The translations under genes were made by a program, and so were the position numbers. The notes beneath the pieces are model-generated. The model was given only the letters and a program-made list of their open reading frames with translations. It ran no database searches and was not told the DNA's origin. This document shows, one piece after another, positions 57,973-64,000 of a stretch of 64,000 bases of DNA (its first letter is position 1; the number at the start of each line of letters is the position of its first letter). The DNA lies in contig NZ_CP041040.1 in the NCBI RefSeq assembly GCF_006385575.1, positions 434,001 to 498,000 on the forward strand, given 5' to 3'. Source of the stretch: Microbacterium foliorum (GTDB lineage Bacteria; Actinomycetota; Actinomycetes; Actinomycetales; Microbacteriaceae).

Positions 57973-59727
57973 TCAGGCGCGCAGCGCAGCGGTCAGAGTC
58001 TTCAACAGCCCGATCGTGCCGCCGTTCGCACGGAATCGCGTGAGGCCCTCGCTCACCGCCGCACCCGTCCGCGAGGAGACGAACCACGGCGGCTTGGGCA
58101 GGATGCTGAAGCGCCCGCCGCCGTTGACGATCGGAAGCGACCGCGGGAACGGCCGGAAGGGCCCACGGATCACCGAGCGCTCGACGCGATCGAGCAGGAG
58201 CGCGTTGTGGACGATGCCGATGCCGCTGCCGACGTCGGCGATCGTGCTGCCGGGGAACCCTCCCCAGGTCATGGTCGGGGTGATGAAGCCGAAGGCGGTC
58301 CAGCCGTTGATCGCGATCGAGCCGTAGCGAAGGGCCGCGATCGAGCGGTCGAAACCCGCGCCGAGCATCTTCTCGGTCGACGGGTCGATCAGCAGGTTCG
58401 CGCCGAGCGTGCCCTGCAGCCGCTCGTTCGCGTAGGCCACGGCCCCATCGAGGAACTCCTGACCGGTGCCGGGCACCGAGACGACGCCCAGCACTGGAGC
58501 GAAGTACTCCGTGCTCTGCAGAGCCGTCGCGTCATCGTTCTCAGAGATCTCGACCAGGAGGCGATCGCCGAGCACGAGGGCGTCGGGGTACGCGTCGGTC
58601 GCGAGGTGCATCCGCGAGGGGGCGCCGGGGTACCAGATCGGCCGTTCCGGAGCGTTCGCGTAGGCGCGGCGCAGAGCGGCTCGGAAGTCGTCGGCCTGAG
58701 CCCAGTCCGACGACAAGATCACGACCTGCCCGGCGATGCAGTTGTGCCCGCTGTTCTGCAGGCGCATGGTCGCGACGTGCTCGGCCTGATAGGTGAGATC
58801 GGCCTCTGTCCATTCGCCGGGAACGACGATGATGGGCGACACACCACCGAGCTCGGCCGTGATGGGCTTCTTCAGCAGCGGGCGATTCTCACGGCGTCGA
58901 CGTGTTGCCGCCGCTCCCGTGCCCCACACGATGGCGTTGAAGGTCGCGTCCGATCCCGTGACGTGCACGTGTGCGAGGTCGGGGTGGCCGGTCAGGTAGG
59001 CGCCGACCTCGGGTCCGCCGCGGGTGATGCGCAGCAGCCCAGGGCCGATCAGGGGCGCGAGCGCCCGCTTGTAGATCGGCACGAGCGCATCCTGCGTCGG
59101 ATTGACCTTGAGCAGTGCCGTGCGGTTGTGTGCGAGCAGCTCGTAGAAGACGTCGAGCACGGGGATCGAGGTGATGTTGCCGGCGCCGAGCACGAGGCCC
59201 ACGCCCCCTGAGCCCGACGGAGTGCGCTGTGCGAGCCCGGCTGCGGCGCGCGCGCCGTTCGGAGTGACGCCGGGTTCGAGCCAGACCTCGCCCGTGTAAC
59301 CCGAGAGCAGGAACCGGTCGATGCCGGTGAGGGGGAAGGCGTGCACGCGAGTGCGTCCCCCGGGAGCCCGGTCGATCGTGATGCCGTCGAGCGGGTTGGT
59401 GCCGTTCGCGAGGCGCGAGAGCGTCGCGATGTAGGCGTCCAGGGCGCCGAGCACGCTGTAGGGTCCGCTGAGCCATTCCTCTCCGCGCAGAGGATGCCGG
59501 CCGTCGAGGCCCTTCGACGCGGCTGCTGTGTTCGCCCAGTCCTCGGCGGCGGCGGCGACGCTCGAGCGCACGGCTCGCAGGAGGGTGACCCGCTGGGCGA
59601 GCGTCAGGGAAGACCAGGTGCTCGCACCGGCCTGCAGATCGTGGATCGCGGTGTCGAGCCGATCGCGCTCGGCCTCGCCGGGCTCCGGGGTCGTCGTCGA
59701 AGCGGCGGGCGTTGTCGCAGAAGTCAT
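57973..59727 (-). CDS. Aldehyde dehydrogenase family protein
   Basis: The protein has 584 residues, longer than the usual 480-500, with an N-terminal Thr/Ala/Pro-rich lead and a C-terminal extension of about 60 residues. The catalytic pair is visible: Glu292 (ITAELGGVSP) and Cys330 (GHNCIAGQ), and the cofactor motif VTGSDATFN is present. The usual FTGS is replaced by VTGS. The substrate cannot be told. The GAAGGAG site fits the ATG at 59727. It is convergent with pip. Confidence 0.88.
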   Translation of the reverse strand: MTSATTPAASTTTPEPGEAERDRLDTAIHDLQAGASTWSSLTLAQRVTLLRAVRSSVAAAAEDWANTAAASKGLDGRHPLRGEEWLSGPYSVLGALDAYIATLSRLANGTNPLDGITIDRAPGGRTRVHAFPLTGIDRFLLSGYTGEVWLEPGVTPNGARAAAGLAQRTPSGSGGVGLVLGAGNITSIPVLDVFYELLAHNRTALLKVNPTQDALVPIYKRALAPLIGPGLLRITRGGPEVGAYLTGHPDLAHVHVTGSDATFNAIVWGTGAAATRRRRENRPLLKKPITAELGGVSPIIVVPGEWTEADLTYQAEHVATMRLQNSGHNCIAGQVVILSSDWAQADDFRAALRRAYANAPERPIWYPGAPSRMHLATDAYPDALVLGDRLLVEISENDDATALQSTEYFAPVLGVVSVPGTGQEFLDGAVAYANERLQGTLGANLLIDPSTEKMLGAGFDRSIAALRYGSIAINGWTAFGFITPTMTWGGFPGSTIADVGSGIGIVHNALLLDRVERSVIRGPFRPFPRSLPIVNGGGRFSILPKPPWFVSSRTGAAVSEGLTRFRANGGTIGLLKTLTAALRA

Positions 59728-59773
59728 CGGCGTCTCCTTCGGGCGGGCTCCCAGCTTATGCGGCGCACTCCGG

Positions 59774-61153
59774 TCAGGCGTCGATGTCGGCGCGGCGCAG
59801 GCGGTAGCGGCGCAGCGTGAGCAGGCTGGCCGCCATCAGCAGGGCGGGAAGGATGCTGAACGCGAGCACGATGCCCGTGATCGCGGCATCCGGCTGCTGC
59901 GCGGTCGCGCCCGCGACGCTCGAGACGTATCCCGTCGCGGCGAGCGTGAGGGAGACCGCGCTCGCTCCGAGCGCGAACCCGACGGTCTCGCCCGCCGTCC
60001 ACACGCCCGTGAAGGTGCCTGCCCTGCCTCTTCCATTGCGGCGCTCGTCGTGCGAGATCACATCGGGCAGCATCGCCATGGGCAGCGACTGCAGTCCGGC
60101 GTAGGCGATGCCAGCCACGGCGATCGAGCCGTACATCCAGGTCCCGGGCGTCCAGACCGCGAGAACGAGCGATGAGGCGGCGATCAGGAAGATGATGCTG
60201 GCGAGGGTGAATGCCCGCTCCTTGCCCAGGCGTCGCGCGACGAGTGTCCAGCCCGGCGTCGCGAGCAGGGCAGGCCCGACGAGCGCCAGGAACACGAGCG
60301 TCACGGCGTCTTCCGAGCGCAGTACCCAGGTGGCGACGTACTGCGCGCCGGCGAGCATCGTCCCGGTCGCGAGCGCCTGCAGCAGGAATGTGCCGAGGAG
60401 AGCGCGGAACGGCTGACTGTCCCGGAGAGTGCGCACGCCGGCGGCGTACTGCTCCCGGAGTCCCGTCGGAGCGACCGCCGTCGGGCGTTCGTCCGCGTCC
60501 ATGTGGCGGGCGGCGGCATCCGCTGTCCGCGATGCGATCAGCATGCCGACGCCGATGACCACGCCCGCGACCGCGCCCATCAGCAGGTACCCGGTGACAG
60601 GGTCGGCGCTGGCGCCCCTCAGCTCGGGGCCGCCGGCGCCGAAGAGCAGGATGGACGCGGTGAGCACCACGACACGCCACCCGAGCAGCCGGGTGCGCTC
60701 GTCGTAGCCCGAGGTCAGTTCGGCGGGCAGCGCGACATACGGCACCTGGAAGAGACTGAAGGATGTCGCCGAGGCAAGGAACGCGAGGAGCACACAGACG
60801 GCGCCGGCGGTGGGCCCCCAGGACGGCGGCACCGCGAAGGTGAGCGCGAAGAAGACCGGAAGGGTGAGGGCGCCGACGACCATGAATCCCCGACGCGACC
60901 CCGTCCGCGCGTACTGACGGTCCGACGCGGCGCCGATCAGAGGGTCGATGACGACGTCCCAGATCTTCGCGCCGGTGACGATGAAACCGGCGGTGAGCGC
61001 GGCGACACCGAGGTTGTCGGTGAGGAAGTACGTCAGCACCAGCCCGGGGAGCGTCGCGTACCCGCCTGTGCCGAGCGAGCCGATCGCGTAGAGGGCGACC
61101 GTGCGGGCGGACAGGCGGACGGATGCTCGTTCGGGCCGAGCCGCGGTGCTCAT
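59774..61153 (-). CDS. MFS transporter, glycoside-pentoside-hexuronide (GPH) cation symporter type
   Basis: The protein has 459 residues with twelve hydrophobic segments. The N-terminal part carries GPH features: LTYFLTDNLGV, then AKIWDVVIDPLIGAASDR, TGSRRGFMVVGAL and SFSLFQVPYVALPAELT. This family exchanges or co-transports sugars with cations; the substrate is unknown. A TACACT hexamer six bases before the ATG suggests a leaderless transcript. Confidence 0.88.
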   Translation of the reverse strand: MSTAARPERASVRLSARTVALYAIGSLGTGGYATLPGLVLTYFLTDNLGVAALTAGFIVTGAKIWDVVIDPLIGAASDRQYARTGSRRGFMVVGALTLPVFFALTFAVPPSWGPTAGAVCVLLAFLASATSFSLFQVPYVALPAELTSGYDERTRLLGWRVVVLTASILLFGAGGPELRGASADPVTGYLLMGAVAGVVIGVGMLIASRTADAAARHMDADERPTAVAPTGLREQYAAGVRTLRDSQPFRALLGTFLLQALATGTMLAGAQYVATWVLRSEDAVTLVFLALVGPALLATPGWTLVARRLGKERAFTLASIIFLIAASSLVLAVWTPGTWMYGSIAVAGIAYAGLQSLPMAMLPDVISHDERRNGRGRAGTFTGVWTAGETVGFALGASAVSLTLAATGYVSSVAGATAQQPDAAITGIVLAFSILPALLMAASLLTLRRYRLRRADIDA

Positions 61154-61159
61154 CGCGCC

Positions 61160-61165
61160 AGTGTA
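61160..61165 (-). promoter_or_regulatory. -10 hexamer of a leaderless promoter (GPH transporter)
   Basis: TACACT on the reverse strand, six bases, then the ATG ending at 61153. Confidence 0.5.
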
Positions 61166-61191
61166 TCGGTGCGCGAAGAGCCCGCTTCAGG

Positions 61192-61455
61192 TCAGATGAG
61201 CGAGAGCTCGCGGAGCTTCGACTCGACGTCTGCGTTCGACGGCTCGACGTGGTGCGAGGAGTCGGGGTAGACCACGACGGGGATGTTCATGCGGCCCGAG
61301 ATGTCCTTCGCGATGTCGGCCGCAGACGGGTCGGCGACGAGGTCGACGTAGGTGTACTCCACGCCGAGCGAGTCGAGCTGCTTCTTGGTGCGGATGCAGT
61401 CGCGGCACCAGTCGGCGCCGAACATCGTGATCGCGGAGTCTGCAGGAGAAGTCAT
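61192..61455 (-). CDS. Glutaredoxin/mycoredoxin-like thiol oxidoreductase
   Basis: The protein has 87 residues, thioredoxin fold. The active site is CRDC in MFGADWCRDCIRTK; later NIPVVVYPD contains the cis-Pro after Ile. Actinobacteria lack glutathione, so proteins of this type usually use mycothiol (mycoredoxins) or serve ribonucleotide reductase (NrdH); the CxDC form does not settle which. A TACGCT hexamer six bases before the ATG marks a leaderless promoter. It is divergent from the iron-regulated gene. Confidence 0.9.
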   Translation of the reverse strand: MTSPADSAITMFGADWCRDCIRTKKQLDSLGVEYTYVDLVADPSAADIAKDISGRMNIPVVVYPDSSHHVEPSNADVESKLRELSLI

Positions 61456-61461
61456 GTATCC

Positions 61462-61467
61462 AGCGTA
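61462..61467 (-). promoter_or_regulatory. -10 hexamer of a leaderless promoter (glutaredoxin-like gene)
   Basis: TACGCT on the reverse strand, then GGATAC, then the ATG ending at 61455. Confidence 0.5.
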
Positions 61468-61525
61468 GAGCCGCGTGGCTGGACGGGCGCCGAGATGAAG
61501 ATGCCGACAATCGATCGTTGCTTAC

Positions 61526-61544
61526 TAAGGGTAGCCTTACCTAT
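61526..61544 (+). promoter_or_regulatory. IdeR/DtxR-type iron box
   Basis: TAAGGGTAGCCTTACCTAT closely matches the 19-bp iron box (TWAGGTTAGSCTWACCTWA). It overlaps the -10 hexamer TATAGT (61542-61547), which sits six bases before the ATG at 61554. Binding of the iron-loaded repressor would block this promoter directly. Confidence 0.85.
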
Positions 61545-61553
61545 AGTTGGAGC

Positions 61554-61946
61554 ATGAACAGCGCGTGCGAGCATCTCGAAGACCCCGACTGGGAGAACAT
61601 CGAGGGGGTCGTGCTCATCGCCGGCGATTCGACCGATGCCGGAGCCATCGCCGCGATCGCCGCGCGGCTGCCCTGGGACGCAGAGGGGGTCATCCTTCTC
61701 GAGGCTGCCGCGCGCATCCAGTTCCGCCACATCGACGTGCCCGAAGGGGTATCCGTGCGCTGGCTCCTGCGCGGCGACGGCATCCGTCAGCACGCGAAGG
61801 GCGAGCGCCTCGCGAATGCCGTGCACTCCTGGTGCGTCGAGTGGACGTGCGCGGAGCCCGCGCTGCAGTGGACGGTCTGGCTCGGCGCTCATACACCGCC
61901 GCACGTGGCGAGGATGGCGCGCAGCCTGCTCGGCGTCACCAACTGA
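61554..61946 (+). CDS. Stand-alone SIP (siderophore-interacting protein) C-terminal domain
   Basis: The protein has 130 residues. It resembles only the C-terminal nucleotide-binding half of siderophore-interacting ferric reductases: VVLIAGDSTDAGAIAAIA near the start and the end with CVEWTCAEPALQWTVWLGAH. The N-terminal FAD-binding half of the usual 270-residue proteins is absent, so it needs a partner or has another role in iron release. The iron box over its promoter shows that it is repressed by iron, which supports the call. The start is set by the TATAGT-N6-ATG geometry. Confidence 0.85.
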   Translation: MNSACEHLEDPDWENIEGVVLIAGDSTDAGAIAAIAARLPWDAEGVILLEAAARIQFRHIDVPEGVSVRWLLRGDGIRQHAKGERLANAVHSWCVEWTCAEPALQWTVWLGAHTPPHVARMARSLLGVTN

Positions 61947-61990
61947 GTCTGCGAGTCCGATGTTCGCCGACTCGGTGTCCGCGGGCGGGT

Positions 61991-62449
61991 TCAGCGGGTC
62001 GCGAGCGCCGGAGCGCCGACGGTGGCACCGGCGCTGATCGCATCGAGCGCGCGGCGAAGCGACGAGCTCGACGTGTGCGCCGTGTACGGGAAGTACACGA
62101 CCTCGACGCCCACCTCCGCGAACTCCCGCTCGAGCCGCAGACCCTTGTCGGTGCCGCGCCAGTCGTCGCCCTTGAAGAAGTGCGTGAACTGCACGTCTCG
62201 CCACGAGTCCATCTTCGACGGACTGGTCTCGACGTACACATCGTCGACGAACGAGATGTGACGGACGATCTCCGCCCGCTCGGCGGTCGGGATGACGGGC
62301 TCGATGCCCTTCACCTGTCGCAGCATCTCATCGCTGACGACACCGGCGACGAGAATGTCGCAGTGCTGCTTGGCGTGACGAAGAAGGTTGAGATGCCCGA
62401 CGTGAAACAGGTCGAAAGCACCCACGGCATAGCCGATGCGCGTCCCCAT
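61991..62449 (-). CDS. Cytidylyltransferase-like nucleotidyltransferase (TagD type)
   Basis: The protein has 152 residues. The nucleotidyltransferase signature GAFDLFHVGHLNLL is at the N-terminus (HxGH motif), and HTSSSSLRRAL at the end matches the conserved ISTTxL-type motif of glycerol-3-phosphate cytidylyltransferases. It probably activates glycerol phosphate or a similar group to a CDP form for wall or surface polymers. GGGGAG precedes the ATG at 62449. The divergent neighbour is a membrane glycosyltransferase, fitting a surface-glycan role. Confidence 0.88.
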   Translation of the reverse strand: MGTRIGYAVGAFDLFHVGHLNLLRHAKQHCDILVAGVVSDEMLRQVKGIEPVIPTAERAEIVRHISFVDDVYVETSPSKMDSWRDVQFTHFFKGDDWRGTDKGLRLEREFAEVGVEVVYFPYTAHTSSSSLRRALDAISAGATVGAPALATR

Positions 62450-62611
62450 GATCTCCCCAGATCAGTAATTCCCCAGAAGGCGGATCCCCATCCGCCCAGC
62501 GACTCCCACAGCCGCATCCCGTCACTCTAGCAGGTCGCCGTTTCCCCCTGCATAGGAACACATGGAACTATGGAGTCCGCAGTGCTGTCGGCACAGGGGA
62601 GGGGGCGCACA

Positions 62612-63790
62612 GTGGGGACATCGGTCACCGTCATCGTGCCGACCTTCAACGAGCGCGAGAACGTCGCTGAGCTCGTGGCCCGCACCGCCGTCGCGCTCGC
62701 CGCCTACGACGCGGAGATCCTCTTCGTCGACGACAGCACCGACAGCACGGCCGCCGAGGTCGAGCGCGTCGCCGCCGACGCCCCGCTGCCGGTCAGGGTC
62801 ATCCACCGCACCGACAACACCGGCGGACTCGGGGGAGCCGTCGTCGTCGGGCTCGAGGCCGCGCACTCCGATCTCTGCATCGTCATGGACGGCGACCTGC
62901 AGCATCCGCCCGAACTGCTTCCCGCTCTACTGCTGCGCCATGACGACGGCGATGCCGATGTCGTCGCCGCGTCGCGCTACATCGGCGGTGGCGACACGAG
63001 CGGTCTCGGCACTGCCGTGCGGTTCGGGGTATCCCGGTCGGCCACCTGGCTGACCCGATCGATGTTCCCGATCCGCCTCGCCCGCAGCACCGATCCGATG
63101 ACCGGCTTCTTCCTGGTCGATCGCACGCGCCTGGACCTCTCCTCTCTCAAGCCGCAGGGCTTCAAGATCCTCCTCGAGATCCTCGCCCGCACCGATCTGC
63201 GCATCGCCGAGGTGCCGATGGAGTTCGGCGAGCGACGCCACGGAACCTCCAAGGCGAGCCTGCGTCAGGGGGCGACCTTCGTCGCGCACCTCGCCAGACT
63301 GCGATTCGGCAAGATGTCGCTGTTCGCGATGATCGGTGTGATCGGAGCGGTCGCCAACCTCGGCATCATGTGGCTGCTGACGCTGGCCGGCGTTCCCTAT
63401 ATCTGGGCGGCGATCATCGGCGCCGAGGTCACCATCATCGGCAACTTCATCCTGCAGGAGCGATTCGTCTTCGCGGATATGCGAACGGATGCGCGCGGGC
63501 TGGGCGGTCGCTTCGCGGCGTCGTTCACGTTCAACAACGTCGAGGCCGCGCTGCGGATCCCGGTGATGGCGCTGATGGTCGAGACATGGCATATATCGAG
63601 TGTGCTCGCGACCGGGCTGTCGCTCATCGTCGCCTTCTTCGCGCGCTTCCTCTTCCACTCTCTCGTCGTATATGCGCCGAAACGGCACGCGAAGGTGGAT
63701 GCGACGACGGGCGAACCGAAGCCCGACACCGCGACCCTGCGCATCATCCGGGCGATCGATGCCGAGGCGATGAAGCCCGGCGAGCTCTGA
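62612..63790 (+). CDS. Polyprenol-phosphate mannosyltransferase-like GT2 fused to a GtrA domain
   Basis: The protein has 392 residues from the GTG at 62612. The GT2 domain (about 1-225) shows SVTVIVPTFNERENV, the acidic LFVDDSTD, VMDGDLQHPPE (DxD-type site) and FGERRHGTSK, as in dolichyl-phosphate mannose synthases. A GtrA-type domain of four membrane helices (about 230-365) follows. Such fusions charge a lipid carrier with sugar and may flip it for wall glycan or protein glycosylation. I prefer the GTG because of AGGGGAGGGGG about eight bases upstream; an ATG at 62570 would add 14 residues but lacks a ribosome site. Confidence 0.9.
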   Translation: MGTSVTVIVPTFNERENVAELVARTAVALAAYDAEILFVDDSTDSTAAEVERVAADAPLPVRVIHRTDNTGGLGGAVVVGLEAAHSDLCIVMDGDLQHPPELLPALLLRHDDGDADVVAASRYIGGGDTSGLGTAVRFGVSRSATWLTRSMFPIRLARSTDPMTGFFLVDRTRLDLSSLKPQGFKILLEILARTDLRIAEVPMEFGERRHGTSKASLRQGATFVAHLARLRFGKMSLFAMIGVIGAVANLGIMWLLTLAGVPYIWAAIIGAEVTIIGNFILQERFVFADMRTDARGLGGRFAASFTFNNVEAALRIPVMALMVETWHISSVLATGLSLIVAFFARFLFHSLVVYAPKRHAKVDATTGEPKPDTATLRIIRAIDAEAMKPGEL

Positions 63791-63813
63791 GCTTCGCGGA
63801 GAATTCCGTAGAT

Positions 63814-63830
63814 AACGATGATGTATCGTT
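63814..63830. promoter_or_regulatory. Inverted repeat downstream of the GT2-GtrA gene
   Basis: AACGAT-N5-ATCGTT, flanked further out by GAGAA and TTCTC. It may be an operator for a gene beginning near the window end, or part of a weak terminator. Confidence 0.35.
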
Positions 63831-63897
63831 CTCCCTGGGGGAGGGATCCGAGCTCCGTCGGTTCCGACGAGCGCTGTTGCCGGCTTGACCGGCTGCG

Positions 63898-64000
63898 ATG
63901 CGCAAAGGAGAACTGTTCAGGCTCGGCGTAAGAAGCAAGATTCTTCATGAAAAGGGCCCGACTTTCGATATGACTTTGCTCCGCGACATTTTCCCCAGAC
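63898..64000 (+). CDS. Possible 5' end of a gene running out of the window
   Basis: From the ATG at 63898 the frame stays open to the window end (34 codons, beginning MRKGELFRLGVRSK). An in-frame TGA lies four codons upstream. The stretch is less GC-rich than the rest of the window and uses AGA, AGG and AAA codons. No ribosome site is seen, so the start may be further right or the frame may be chance. No family recognised. Confidence 0.3.
   Translation, partial: MRKGELFRLGVRSKILHEKGPTFDMTLLRDIFPR

Noticed and set aside
1..64000. tRNA, rRNA or other structural RNA genes
   Set aside because: Reading both strands of the intergenic regions showed no cloverleaf with TTC-loop or rRNA-like sequence; a covariance-model search was not possible here and would be decisive.

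Overview
The window is very GC-rich, densely packed chromosomal DNA from an actinobacterium, most likely Microbacterium or a close relative in the Microbacteriaceae. The signs are strong third-position G/C, many 1-4 base start/stop overlaps (ATGA, GTGA, TGATG), frequent GTG starts, many promoters of leaderless type, a DUF222/HNH gene, an IdeR/DtxR-type iron box and an ESX-like type VII secretion locus. I saw no rRNA, tRNA, CRISPR array, transposase or prophage.

Layout. 1-12.6 kb holds housekeeping and accessory genes: a partial ECF S component (YkoE-like) divergent from a 1017-aa secreted subtilase, then pirin, a small lipoprotein, a GNAT protein, RecQ, two gene remnants meeting at a deletion scar (7.58-8.03 kb), an acyl-CoA oxidase, a membrane protein and a zinc alcohol dehydrogenase. 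12.6-14.8 kb holds a pyrimidine-rich tandem-repeat tract and the DUF222/HNH protein. 14.8-22.6 kb is an exosortase-type island: three GntR regulators around a UDP-GlcNAc 2-epimerase, two small exported proteins with C-terminal anchor tails, an exosortase, a cellulose-synthase-like glycosyltransferase and a membrane protein. Three A/T-rich intergenic islands in it share a TCTAAT core, which suggests one regulon. 22.6-23.2 kb is tag.

23.3-54.5 kb is one large surface/secretion region. A forward operon encodes a membrane Ser/Thr kinase, a 1997-aa multi-domain surface protein, MoxR, DUF58, a transglutaminase-fold protein lacking its catalytic Cys and His, an FHA protein, a PP2C phosphatase and a membrane protein with three repeated acidic-Thr-Val motifs. 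It abuts a reverse operon (mycosin, EccB, EccD). Across a 343-bp intergenic region with 33-bp direct repeats runs a forward operon: two WXG100 proteins, an unknown helical protein, a second mycosin, a Gly/Pro-rich secreted-type protein, a second EccD-like protein, an RDD-FHA protein, EccC and an unknown membrane protein. The kinase, phosphatase, FHA proteins and Thr-Val motifs suggest that phosphorylation controls this secretion or envelope machinery.

54.5-64 kb holds an eroded resolvase-fold protein, malate dehydrogenase divergent from a neutral zinc metallopeptidase, proline iminopeptidase, an aldehyde dehydrogenase, a GPH-type transporter, a glutaredoxin-like protein, an iron-regulated stand-alone SIP domain, a cytidylyltransferase and a GT2-GtrA glycosyltransferase. 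The last 200 bases are less GC-rich and probably lead into a cell-surface polysaccharide region.

The best candidate for an undescribed system is the exosortase island at 14.8-22.6 kb. The T7SS-linked phospho-signalling cluster is second.
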